64,000 nt of DNA from Neobacillus niacini (lineage in GTDB: Bacteria; Bacillota; Bacilli; Bacillales; Cytobacillaceae). The stretch is taken from the NCBI RefSeq assembly GCF_000759675.1, contig NZ_BAWM01000037.1, positions 62,001 through 126,000 on the forward strand, given 5' to 3'. The notes below the pieces were generated by a model. That model saw only the letters and a list, made by a program, of their open reading frames with translations. It did no database searches and was not told the origin of the DNA. Below are positions 1 to 7,659 of this stretch, one piece after another. The translations under genes were made by a program, and so were the position numbers. Position 1 is the first letter of the stretch; each line of letters starts with the position of its first letter.

Positions 1-171
1 ATGCACAAATGGAAGTAACTCTTTTTCAGCCGTGAATATTTCATCCTTTAGGTCAGGAAACATTTCAACCATTTTATCAAGTACATCGATCACCCGTTGA
101 CCTTCAGGTTTAACCTCAACCCCAACTCCGCCACAAATTTGCCGGAGATTAGCAAACACTCTTACTAGCAT
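1..171 (-). CDS. MoaD/ThiS-family ubiquitin-like protein (3' part outside window)
   Basis: Reading right to left from an ATG at 171, the frame is open to the window edge (57 codons seen). The protein starts MLVRVFANLRQICGG and continues with a V-D-VLDKM-EMFPDL pattern, which matches the beta-grasp start of MoaD-type sulfur carriers (about 80-90 aa). The C-terminal GG that would settle this lies outside the window. A good ribosome site (GGAGAGGAG) precedes the ATG. In Bacillaceae such small carriers often serve molybdenum or tungsten cofactor synthesis; the partner enzyme is not visible, so the pathway is inference. Confidence 0.6.
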   Translation of the reverse strand, partial: MLVRVFANLRQICGGVGVEVKPEGQRVIDVLDKMVEMFPDLKDEIFTAEKELLPFVH

Positions 172-229
172 ATATAACACTCCTCTCCCCTTACTTAAAT
201 AGTAAAACTATTTGCAATACTTGTCATCT

Positions 230-272
230 TTTTTTGAATTAAAAGAGAGCTGCCGGGAAACCCGACAGCTCT
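230..272 (-). terminator. Intrinsic terminator after yisL
   Basis: A 12-bp stem (AGAGCTGCCGGG at 246-257 against CCCGACAGCTCT at 261-272, one G-U pair) is followed on the minus strand by CTTTTAATT. It closes yisL. Confidence 0.75.
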
Positions 273-287
273 TTCTAATAAACCGTT

Positions 288-647
288 TTATACATAAAAA
301 ATAGACATTGGCAATTTATCGAAGCCTAAATACAATACAAGCAAGAAGGCGATGGCAAACTGTATCCATAAAATAGATGTTTTTCTATTTTGTGCAACCT
401 TGCTTAGAATCATTTCAAATAAACCAATTATCCATATCCCAACTACTGCTTTTAATATATACAACAAATCAATATTAGACAGCATGAATAGAAGTCCAAC
501 ACCTGTTGCAATAATCAGCAGATAAAGAACACGCAGGATCATTCGGACAATTTTAGCGCCCTTTTCTTTCCCGCCTTTTAGTAAAAATATGGCGACAATA
601 AATAAAATTAGAGCTAAAACCCAAGCAGTAACATGACCGTGAATCAT
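288..647 (-). CDS. yisL: YisL family (UPF0344) membrane protein
   Basis: 119 aa, close to the usual YisL length. It has four hydrophobic segments (about residues 7-25, 37-57, 61-80 and 92-113) and begins MIHGHVTAWVLALILF, typical of this family of integral membrane proteins. No biochemical role is known. An AGGAGG ribosome site lies just before the ATG. In B. subtilis yisL also lies near gerP and addAB, so position supports the call. It is a single gene with its own terminator. Confidence 0.85.
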   Translation of the reverse strand: MIHGHVTAWVLALILFIVAIFLLKGGKEKGAKIVRMILRVLYLLIIATGVGLLFMLSNIDLLYILKAVVGIWIIGLFEMILSKVAQNRKTSILWIQFAIAFLLVLYLGFDKLPMSIFYV

Positions 648-729
648 TTAATCTTCCTCCTATGTATCATAGCTTATAGCAACACTATCATACCATAGGC
701 ATCCCAAAAATCCTAAAAAAAAGCTGGAT

Positions 730-1338
730 CTAATAATATGAACCTTCAAGAGGATTAACAGTAAAAATATCTCTAAGCACAATATTTTCCCCTTCGATTC
801 CCTGAACCTCTGTTATCTTCGTAATTTTTCTTATTCCATCATTTAAACGTGAAAGGTGGATAATGATGTCAATAGTACCAGCGATTTTTTCCCTAATTGC
901 TTTAATAGGCAAATTCATCCCTTCAAGATAGGCAATGATTTCCAAGCGGTCAATCATATTACTTGGATTGCTGGAGTGTCCTGTTGCAAGAAAACCATCA
1001 AGTCCTTTATTTTCTTTTCGGAGTATTTCACGTACATCTTTACCACGAACATCTCCTATAATATTCCTTTCCTCTTTTGGAATGAAAGTGGAAAGAGCAT
1101 TGACAAGGGTTGTTTTACCTGCCCCTGTTCCTCCGCATACTAGAATATTTAATCTGGCTTTAACACATGTACAGAGGAAGAGGGCCATTTCTTTTGACAT
1201 GGTCCCGTTACGAATTAGATCCTGTAGCTCTAGAGGTTTCCATGAATTCCTACTAATGGCCAGCCTTGCTGACTTCGACAATTTGTTATCTACACCTTTT
1301 CCCTGATTATTTTGTTGGATTTGTTTTAATAGCCCCAT
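730..1338 (-). pseudogene. Internally deleted CpaF/TadA-type pilus secretion ATPase
   Basis: About 202 aa from the ATG at 1338, behind AGGTGG. It resembles the C-terminal half of CpaF/TadA, the ATPase that powers Flp/Tad pilus assembly. Visible are the lead-in KPLELQDLI, the Walker A box GGTGAGKTT, a GDVRG form of the GEVRG Walker B end, and the His box TGHSS. Two things are missing: roughly 250 N-terminal residues, of which only a start resembling MGLLKQIQQ remains, and about 40-45 residues between IPKEER and IIGDVRG. That second gap removes the Asp box (TIEDxxEL) and the first half of Walker B, so ATP hydrolysis should be lost. No other tad gene flanks it. The frame is open, so two in-frame deletions are inferred. 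It lies downstream of a c-di-GMP riboswitch. Confidence 0.8.
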
Positions 1339-1440
1339 ACTTTCCACCTACCTTTTTCTTGTTTTTTGAAAACCTACTTTTCTCACAAAACATATAGAAG
1401 ATATGAACGGTTTGGCAGGGTTGTTGATTCAAATAAAAAT

Positions 1441-1468
1441 AACCCCACCTTTACCGAAAGGGGGGTTA
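1441..1468 (-). terminator. Terminator between riboswitch and cpaF remnant
   Basis: AACCCC-CCTTT pairs with AAAGG-GGGGTT across a short loop, followed on the minus strand by ATTTTTATTT. It lies about 75 nt downstream of the c-di-GMP aptamer and before the cpaF remnant, so it may be the expression platform of the riboswitch. The alternative pairing that would form an antiterminator is not obvious by eye. Confidence 0.7.
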
Positions 1469-1542
1469 ACAAATGAAGTACAACAATGTACATAGAAAAA
1501 ACTATGTAAACAATGCTATAGCCTACGAAAAACACCCTGTTC

Positions 1543-1640
1543 TTTCGGTAACTGGCTGGCGTAGTGCAAACGCACCTTAGCCCCTTTAGTTTTGCGTCAC
1601 TGATTTTCATCAGTTTTGCCTTTATCGAGAATCAGTGTTT
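1543..1640 (-). promoter_or_regulatory. Cyclic-di-GMP-I (GEMM-I) riboswitch aptamer
   Basis: On the minus strand the GEMM-I landmarks appear in order: AAAGGCAAA, a helix ACTGAT/ATCAGT capped by GAAA, GACGCAAA, GGGGCTAAGG (tetraloop receptor side), a second hairpin GTGCGTTTGCAC, then CAGCCAGTTACCGA. The closing P1 stem is AACAC/GTGTT with an inner TTCT/AGAA. This matches the Vc2-type class I aptamer that binds the second messenger c-di-GMP. About 200 nt separate it from the cpaF remnant, with a terminator between. Such riboswitches often control pili, adhesion and motility genes, which fits the downstream remnant. Confidence 0.9.
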
Positions 1641-1818
1641 TTATTTTCCGACTGACCTCTTATACCCATAATAAGTCCTTTTACCTTTATCTCATATCCT
1701 ACTAATATATCATTTTTGATAAAACTATAGGTAATTTCACTTATTTTTATTATTTTCCCAACATACTACTATAAGATTTTTAAAAATATCACTTTTTACT
1801 TTTATTAGGCGAATGAAT
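1640..1818. other. AT-rich spacer between divergent riboswitch and gerP
   Basis: About 180 bp of very AT-rich DNA separates the leftward riboswitch unit from the rightward gerP promoter. It must hold the promoter of the riboswitch transcript. A TATAAG that could be its -10 lies at 1659-1664 on the minus strand, but no convincing -35 was found. No open frame with a ribosome site was seen. Confidence 0.4.
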
Positions 1819-1846
1819 CACATTACACCAACCCATACATACGATA
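1819..1846 (+). promoter_or_regulatory. Sigma-K-type promoter of gerPABCDEF
   Basis: CAC at 1819-1821, a 16-bp spacer, and CATACGATA at 1838-1846 match the sigma-K consensus (mAC, 16-17 bp, CATAnnnTA). The -10 also resembles that of sigma-E. gerP in B. subtilis and B. cereus is transcribed in the mother cell by sigma-K. The start codon of gerPA is 31 bp downstream. The same CATACGATA occurs before the yheD/yheC cluster at 52417. Confidence 0.65.
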
Positions 1847-1876
1847 TTAGGAGAAAAAAGGTAAAGGGTGTTGTTT

Positions 1877-2101
1877 ATGCCAGCTATTGTAGGAGTTGCA
1901 CAAGTCATATCACTTGGCAGCAGTTCCGTTTTTCATATTGGAGATGTCTACAAAATCATGCCATTTTCATCTGCAAGAACTTTCTCCGGTGCTGGTTCCT
2001 TTAATACGGGTGAAAGTTTAAATGTTCATAATAATAATTTAAGTAATACGAACACATACGATGCAGATGGTATTGATCAAGGAATCTTCCTTAATGCTTA
2101 A
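1877..2101 (+). CDS. gerPA: Spore germination protein GerPA
   Basis: 74 aa, first of six gerP genes. The start is the ATG at 1877, because AAAGGGTG sits 7 nt upstream; a longer GTG frame lacks this. It begins MPAIVGVAQVISLG and carries S-V-HIGD and GAGSFNTG, shared with GerPF; the two are known to be homologous. GerP proteins are made in the mother cell and lie in the inner coat, where they let germinants reach their receptors through coat and outer membrane. Spacing to gerPB is 17 bp, so they are cotranscribed. Confidence 0.88.
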   Translation: MPAIVGVAQVISLGSSSVFHIGDVYKIMPFSSARTFSGAGSFNTGESLNVHNNNLSNTNTYDADGIDQGIFLNA

Positions 2102-2118
2102 GGAAAGGTTGGTTTTAG

Positions 2119-2355
2119 ATGAATTTTTATATCCAGCAGTCTATTCAAATAAACTTTATAAAAATTAGCAGTATTATAAATTCTTCTGTCCTGCAAATTG
2201 GCAGTGCCGGTATTATTAAACCTGCCTCCCATTTGTATAATACAGGAGGTTTTACCCAGCCCGCGCCAACGACAGGAGTCACTCAAACAACAAGCGGGCA
2301 ATCTAGTTTTGCAGTGCCTTTGTCAAGTATCGCTAGAGAAGAAGATACACTGTGA
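2119..2355 (+). CDS. gerPB: Spore germination protein GerPB
   Basis: 78 aa. It starts MNFYIQQSIQINFIKI and contains SVLQIGSAGIIKP and a Ser/Thr/Gln-rich tail, as in GerPB, which is the usual second gene of the operon. The start is preceded by AGGAAAGG. Like the other GerP proteins it is a small coat component needed for normal permeability to germinants. It is 17 bp after gerPA and 9 bp before gerPC, so it is in the same transcript. Confidence 0.88.
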   Translation: MNFYIQQSIQINFIKISSIINSSVLQIGSAGIIKPASHLYNTGGFTQPAPTTGVTQTTSGQSSFAVPLSSIAREEDTL

Positions 2356-2364
2356 GGTGATGGT

Positions 2365-2985
2365 ATGTATCAGGATTATTCACAACTTCTTCAATGGGTC
2401 CAAATGACTTTGCATGCACACGAAAATAGAATTGCTAATCTGGAACACACCATCCAGAAACTTCAGGAAGAAATGAAACAATTAAAGGAAAAGCCTAGTG
2501 TTCGGGTTGATAAGATTGAATACAAATTCGATCAATTGAAGGTTGAAACTCTTGAAGGAACATTAAACATTGGACTAAATCCATCCGATTTGGCTAATAT
2601 TGAAGATTTTGCTGTAGAAAATCAATCCTTAAAAACACCCATCCATCCTAAAGCACAAATGCAGCGGTCCATGAAAGTAGAGGAATCTATTTATAAATAT
2701 TTAGAAACCGAACTTCCAGCACTATTTAAAGAAACCCAAAATCAATTAAATGTAAAGTTAGATGATTCCTATTTAGCTTTTATCAAACAAGATATCATGA
2801 AACAGCTTCCAGCTAGGATTGATTACCATATACAAAATACTGCAGCCAGAGAACGTGAAGGCGAACATAGTACAGAGGAGAGCATTATTGAATTACTCAA
2901 GCAGGAAATCAGAAAAGGTATTCTAATTTTTATTAATCATTTGCCAGATAACGTGAAAGGAATGAATACACAAAATGAACTTTGA
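2365..2985 (+). CDS. gerPC: Spore germination protein GerPC
   Basis: 206 aa, the largest GerP protein. Residues about 12-45 form a heptad-rich coiled coil (HENRIANLEHTIQKLQEE), followed by VDKIEYKFDQLKVETLEGTL and GLNP, hallmarks of GerPC. The C-terminal half is helical and charged. GerPC is needed for germinant passage through the coat. The gene overlaps the start of gerPD by 11 bp, suggesting translational coupling. Confidence 0.9.
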   Translation: MYQDYSQLLQWVQMTLHAHENRIANLEHTIQKLQEEMKQLKEKPSVRVDKIEYKFDQLKVETLEGTLNIGLNPSDLANIEDFAVENQSLKTPIHPKAQMQRSMKVEESIYKYLETELPALFKETQNQLNVKLDDSYLAFIKQDIMKQLPARIDYHIQNTAAREREGEHSTEESIIELLKQEIRKGILIFINHLPDNVKGMNTQNEL

Positions 2986-3145
2986 AGTATATAATCGGGA
3001 CATCTGTGTAGATACCATTAGAATTCTAGGCGTAGCAAGCGCTTCACTCGTAATGGTTGGCGACACACAAACAATTCAATTGGGAGCAACTTTCGACACT
3101 CCCGCTGAATCACTCATCATCGGGCCGTTTGTGCCACTTTTTTAG
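2975..3145 (+). CDS. gerPD: Spore germination protein GerPD
   Basis: 56 aa, easily missed because it is short and overlaps gerPC by 11 bp. Translation begins MNFEVYNRDICVDTIRILG and includes SASLVMVGDTQTIQLG and IIGPFVPL, the characteristic GerPD pattern. It occupies the expected slot between gerPC and gerPE. Its ribosome site would lie inside the gerPC coding region (GTGAAAGGAATG about 12 nt upstream). The operon is therefore complete. Confidence 0.87.
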   Translation: MNFEVYNRDICVDTIRILGVASASLVMVGDTQTIQLGATFDTPAESLIIGPFVPLF

Positions 3146-3159
3146 GCGGGCTTAAGAAT

Positions 3160-3540
3160 ATGCTCCAGAGATCTTCCGTCGTAAACTCCATTAATGTGAC
3201 CTCTGCTTCCTTTGCCTCTATCATCCAGCTTGGAGATTCCCGTATTATTAATGGATTTTCACGCGCCTTGGCTGTTCAAAGGGAAGCTGAAGTTTTTAAT
3301 TCAAAAGAAGGTAATTTTTCAAACTATTCTGTGTTTTCAGAACCAATCCATTTTTCACCAATCAATGAGCGCATGACGATATCTACTCATAATAGCTTTC
3401 CTATTATTAAGGTCAATACTATATCAATCCTTGCAATGTCTTCGGATGCCATACTGCACGTTGGAAACAGTGAAAACGTCTCAATGGAAGCACGGGTAAA
3501 ACATATCAGACATCTGCATCATAAAAAGGATGAACAATGA
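3160..3540 (+). CDS. gerPE: Spore germination protein GerPE
   Basis: 126 aa. It starts MLQRSSVVNSINVTSASFASI and has IIQLGDS and AILHVGN, two copies of the GerP hydrophobic-GD/GN turn. The length fits GerPE. The ribosome site is weak (GGCGGGC), so reinitiation from gerPD 15 bp upstream is likely. It is the fifth gene of the coat permeability operon. Confidence 0.88.
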   Translation: MLQRSSVVNSINVTSASFASIIQLGDSRIINGFSRALAVQREAEVFNSKEGNFSNYSVFSEPIHFSPINERMTISTHNSFPIIKVNTISILAMSSDAILHVGNSENVSMEARVKHIRHLHHKKDEQ

Positions 3541-3604
3541 CAAGGACGTTTGAATACGATATCACAAGATTACTAAGGGCAAGTAAATAAAAGGATGTTA
3601 GTAA

Positions 3605-3823
3605 ATGCCAGCGATAATTGGTCCAGTTCAGATCGTGAATGTAAGTGGTGGAATTGTTCAATTCGGGGATACTGTATTTATTTCTCCAAAAAGTGCTTCA
3701 AAGGTCAATGCAGGTTCTGGAGGCTTTAATACAGGGGGAATCATATTTACTGCTAACGGTTTAAGCGGCACAAATGTACTTGATGCTAATTTGATTGACC
3801 AGCCTATAGCCGGGAATAATTAA
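3605..3823 (+). CDS. gerPF: Spore germination protein GerPF
   Basis: 72 aa, last gene of the operon. It starts MPAIIGPVQIVNVSGGIVQFGD and has SPKSASK, GSGGFNTGG and a DQP near the end, as in GerPF. It is similar to GerPA, consistent with an ancient duplication. AAAGGATG precedes the ATG. A strong terminator follows 5 bp after the stop. Confidence 0.9.
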   Translation: MPAIIGPVQIVNVSGGIVQFGDTVFISPKSASKVNAGSGGFNTGGIIFTANGLSGTNVLDANLIDQPIAGNN

Positions 3824-3827
3824 TAAA

Positions 3828-3866
3828 CGACATAAACCAAAATAGGTTTATGTCGCTTATTTTTTT
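3828..3866. terminator. Bidirectional terminator between gerPF and addA
   Basis: An 11-bp perfect stem (CGACATAAACC / GGTTTATGTCG) with a 6-nt loop, followed by CTTATTTTTTT on the plus strand and TTTATTAATTATT on the minus strand. It separates the convergent gerP and addBA units and overlaps the addA stop codon. Confidence 0.85.
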
Positions 3867-6800
3867 ATGATTCATTTTCTTTTTCAAGCTTTAAAATATG
3901 AGCTCCATCAAAGAAGAATAAATATCTTTCATTAATTTTTCTCTTCCAAATTTGCTCCAATGCCTTTGTATATAAATTGATTTGTAGTCGGTATCGCTCT
4001 TCAAGAATAGGTCTTGCTTGAACAAAACCGCCTTTGTAACGATCCGTTATCCCATCCGATTTAAAGTCAATAAGGACGAGTCCATTTTCATCTTCAAAAA
4101 CACAGTCGATAATCCCCTGGACAAAAACAGATTCATCTTCATCCTTCCATGTCGGGTAAACTTCTGACGAAGGCAATGACAGGGTGAAGGGAATTTCACG
4201 ATGTACTACCTTTGCATTTATTATCCTCTTACCTAAATCTGATTCGAAAAATTTCCCAATTAGTTGTGTATCAATGACTTCCGCCTGCTCGACAGTTAAC
4301 AGTTCATTGTTAACCATCCACTCTACTTGTGTCTCAACAGACTCATGAGTAACAGGTCTTGTCATATCAACATGCTGCATGACCATATGCAGAGCAGTCC
4401 CTCTTTCAGCAGGGCTTAACGACTTTTCCTGCATAAACTTAGGGCGCTTCGTAATGGCTTTTTTAAATCTACTTAACAATTCAGTGCCACTATGTTCATC
4501 GGAGATTTCCCGCTGCCGCTTCATTTCTGATACAGATTGCTTTGAGCGATGGGTCGAGGCATTGGCAAAGGAATACTCCCATGTTAAGCGAGAGTGTATT
4601 TCCTCTTTAAAAGGTGAGGCTGCGGGGATAATTTCCTTTTTCTCTACCTTTTCTAAAAAGGAGTCCTCTTCCATGCTATTCATTAATTCCTGATTTTTAA
4701 TTTCATCAGCACTCATTCGGATAATTTTCCATGCAGAAGAGTGATAGGTAATCTCGTCTGGAACAAGAGGATTATGAATCTCCATTTCTCTTAAACCTGT
4801 ACTGTCCTGGTGCCGAATCAGCGCTGGTCCAACCCAATCCATATAACAGCCTGCCGCTGCTCTTTCATAATCCTTGAGCAGCCAGTTTGTATTAGTAGAT
4901 ACATCACTCCACTGTTCTATTTTTTTATCTGCATCCTTCAAAGTTCCTATCAAATAAAGCTTTTCCTTCGCCCGTGTCAACGCCACATAAAGAACCCGCA
5001 TTTCTTCTGCAAGCATTTCCATTTTCTTTCTACGCTTAAAAGCAATTTGCGGTAAAGAGGGATAGGAAATACGTTTTTCCACATTTACATATTTTGCTGC
5101 AAAGCCGTACTCTTTATCGAGCATATAGGGCTTCCGGATATCAGACATATTAAAGTTGCGCGACAATCCCGCAATAAAAACGACTGGAAACTCAAGTCCT
5201 TTACTGCTATGAATGGTCATAATTCGAACAACATCTTCCTGCTCGCCAAGCGCTCTAGCTGCTCCTAAGTCGTCTCCTCTTTCAATCATTCTCTCAACAA
5301 AACGTAGAAAGCGGAATAACCCTCGAAACGAGGTTTGCTCATATTGCCTAGCACGATCATACAAAGCGCGTAAGTTTGCTTGGCGCTGCTTGCCACCTGG
5401 CAAACCACCTACAAAGTCATAAAGCTGTGTATCCCGATAAAGCTGCCAGATTAATTCCGAAAGTGACCCCTGGCGCGCCATGGACCGCCATTGTTCCAAA
5501 TAGTCATAAAAACGGCGGACCTTTTCATATAAAAGTTCTGTTTTTTCTGTCGGGCTGCTGCGGCAGAATCTCTTAAAAGATTCCCAAAAAGTCCCCTTAT
5601 TGTGCAGACGTATTTGTGCCAACTCCTCTTCGTTTAGCCCCACGATGGGCGATCGTAAGACAGAGGCCAATGGGATATCTTGGAATGGGTTGTCAATCAC
5701 CCTTAACAACGACATCATAATCGCTACTTCAGTTGCTTCAAAATATCCAGAGGAAAGGTTCGCATAAATTGGAATTCCTTGTTGTTTAAATTCCTCCATT
5801 ATTTGTGGTGCCCAGGTCATGGAACGAAGCAGGATAACCGTATCTCGATACATAATCGGACGGTAAGTTCCTGTTTTCGGATTATAAACTTTGGTTTCCT
5901 TCGCAATTAATTGTTTAATCTTTGTTGCCATAACTCTAGCTTCAAGCTGCGATTTTTCTAAATCCACCTCATCAAATTCGGAAGTTACGGTCTCAGCTTC
6001 TGATTCAGCAGCCTCTGATGGCAATTCTTTACCATCATTTTTTTGATTTATCAGCAATAGCTCTATTGGAAATGGTTCATCTTCAGGATATGGTGCACCC
6101 GGCCTTAGTTCAGCAGCTTCATCATACTCAATTTCTCCAACCCTGACACCCATGATCTGTTTAAATAAATAGTTTGTCCCTTCAAGCACCTCTTTCCGGC
6201 TTCTAAAATTACGTGCAAGATCAATTCGTAATCCTGTACCTTTACCATCCTGCCTAAAACGGTTATATTTCCCTAAAAATAGATTTGGCTCTGCTAATCG
6301 AAAACGATAAATTGATTGCTTCACGTCACCTACCATGAACAGATTACCATTTATCTCATCTTCTTTTGCAACTAGCTTTAAAATGGTTTCCTGAACCATA
6401 TTTACATCCTGATACTCATCAACAAATACCTCATTAAAATGGTAGCGGTAGGCTAATGCAGCTTCCGATGGAAGAAATTCTCCGTCAGAATTAATTTCCC
6501 CTGTTAATATTTCTAAACAATAATGCTCCAAATCTGCATAATCAACCAGCCCTTTTTCTCTTTTTGCTTTCTCAAACCGCTCAGAAAAAACAGTGACTAA
6601 ATGGACAAGAGTTTCAATAAGTGGGCGCATTTCTTCCATATCATGTAAGAAACCTTCAGGCTTTCTTAGAAAAAGCTCTTCTTTGATATCTTGAATTTTC
6701 TTTTTAGCCTTATCACGAAGCTTTTGAGCTTTTTCAGTCAACTCTTTATCGAAATGGTCCCCTTTTACCTGTTTTGCTCTTGTAAAAGACCAGGTCTGCA

Positions 6801-7659
6801 TTGCATTATAAAGAGCTGACCACGAGTCACGATTTGCCTGTATAAGAGTATCAATCACATTTAAATCATCTAGAAAATTTTCTGCCCTTGGTCCCGGACC
6901 AGCTGGAAGCTTTGTCACTTCTAATCCATGCTGTATCATTTCCTTAGCACCTTCTAATTGAAGTTCAATATCAAATAGCAATGCTTGAATGAAAGACAGT
7001 TCTTCTAGATTTGTTATAGCCGAAACATCATACATATCAATCATTGACTGTAAATAATGACTTGGCAAAGGATTCGACCGTGCAAAATCATAAATATCCC
7101 TGATGATATCCATTAAGGCACTATCACTCCGGTCGCTGGTAAAGGAATCTACTAACCGAAAAAATCGCTCATTATCCTTTTTCCCATACTCCTCTTCAAA
7201 CAACTCGTCCATTACTTCATCTCTAATTAATTGTGCCTCTGTTTCATCAGCGATTCTAAAACCAGGATCGACATCAATGAGGTAATAGTATTTACGGATA
7301 ACCTCCATACAAAAGGAGTGCAGGGTTGAAATCGATGCTTTATTTAGTAAGCTTAGTTGTTTGCGTAAATGTCTGGATCCTGGGTCCTTATTTATCGCTT
7401 TTTCCAATGCCTCACCGATTCGATGACGCATTTCGGCGGCAGATGCGTTGGTAAATGTTACGACTAATAACTCATCGACATCAATAGGGTCTTCTTCCGA
7501 AAGTATCTTTTGGATTATTCGTTCTACCAAGACAGCCGTTTTACCAGAGCCCGCTGCTGCTGCAACAAGGATATCTTTATTTTTTTCCATAATGGCTTTC
7601 CATTGATCTTCAGTCCAACTTGCCCCGACAGGTTTAGGTGGAATTACAAAACTACTCAT
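3865..7659 (-). CDS. addA: ATP-dependent helicase/nuclease subunit AddA
   Basis: 1264 aa, near the usual AddA length of about 1,230. AddA is the 3'-5' helicase and nuclease subunit of AddAB, which resects double-strand breaks and loads RecA; it is the Firmicute counterpart of RecBCD. The UvrD-type Walker A AAAGSGKT is at residues 34-41. DEYQDVN (Walker B), GDVKQSIYRFR and VRIMTIHSSKGLEF follow. The C-terminal RecB-like nuclease motif is seen as GIIDCVFEDENG then LIDFKSD. The ATG overlaps the addB stop by 8 bp, so the pair is translationally coupled in the order addB-addA. Confidence 0.95.
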   Translation of the reverse strand: MSSFVIPPKPVGASWTEDQWKAIMEKNKDILVAAAAGSGKTAVLVERIIQKILSEEDPIDVDELLVVTFTNASAAEMRHRIGEALEKAINKDPGSRHLRKQLSLLNKASISTLHSFCMEVIRKYYYLIDVDPGFRIADETEAQLIRDEVMDELFEEEYGKKDNERFFRLVDSFTSDRSDSALMDIIRDIYDFARSNPLPSHYLQSMIDMYDVSAITNLEELSFIQALLFDIELQLEGAKEMIQHGLEVTKLPAGPGPRAENFLDDLNVIDTLIQANRDSWSALYNAMQTWSFTRAKQVKGDHFDKELTEKAQKLRDKAKKKIQDIKEELFLRKPEGFLHDMEEMRPLIETLVHLVTVFSERFEKAKREKGLVDYADLEHYCLEILTGEINSDGEFLPSEAALAYRYHFNEVFVDEYQDVNMVQETILKLVAKEDEINGNLFMVGDVKQSIYRFRLAEPNLFLGKYNRFRQDGKGTGLRIDLARNFRSRKEVLEGTNYLFKQIMGVRVGEIEYDEAAELRPGAPYPEDEPFPIELLLINQKNDGKELPSEAAESEAETVTSEFDEVDLEKSQLEARVMATKIKQLIAKETKVYNPKTGTYRPIMYRDTVILLRSMTWAPQIMEEFKQQGIPIYANLSSGYFEATEVAIMMSLLRVIDNPFQDIPLASVLRSPIVGLNEEELAQIRLHNKGTFWESFKRFCRSSPTEKTELLYEKVRRFYDYLEQWRSMARQGSLSELIWQLYRDTQLYDFVGGLPGGKQRQANLRALYDRARQYEQTSFRGLFRFLRFVERMIERGDDLGAARALGEQEDVVRIMTIHSSKGLEFPVVFIAGLSRNFNMSDIRKPYMLDKEYGFAAKYVNVEKRISYPSLPQIAFKRRKKMEMLAEEMRVLYVALTRAKEKLYLIGTLKDADKKIEQWSDVSTNTNWLLKDYERAAAGCYMDWVGPALIRHQDSTGLREMEIHNPLVPDEITYHSSAWKIIRMSADEIKNQELMNSMEEDSFLEKVEKKEIIPAASPFKEEIHSRLTWEYSFANASTHRSKQSVSEMKRQREISDEHSGTELLSRFKKAITKRPKFMQEKSLSPAERGTALHMVMQHVDMTRPVTHESVETQVEWMVNNELLTVEQAEVIDTQLIGKFFESDLGKRIINAKVVHREIPFTLSLPSSEVYPTWKDEDESVFVQGIIDCVFEDENGLVLIDFKSDGITDRYKGGFVQARPILEERYRLQINLYTKALEQIWKRKINERYLFFFDGAHILKLEKENES

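Noticed and set aside
856..1306. Two plus-strand frames of 95 and 123 codons opposite the cpaF remnant
   Set aside because: They are antisense shadows of the ATPase frame and lack ribosome sites and family patterns.
1383..1610. 75-aa minus-strand protein
   Set aside because: It is a translation of the c-di-GMP riboswitch and its terminator.
2098..2301. Minus-strand frame in the gerP operon
   Set aside because: Opposite to gerPB, no ribosome site, no similarity.
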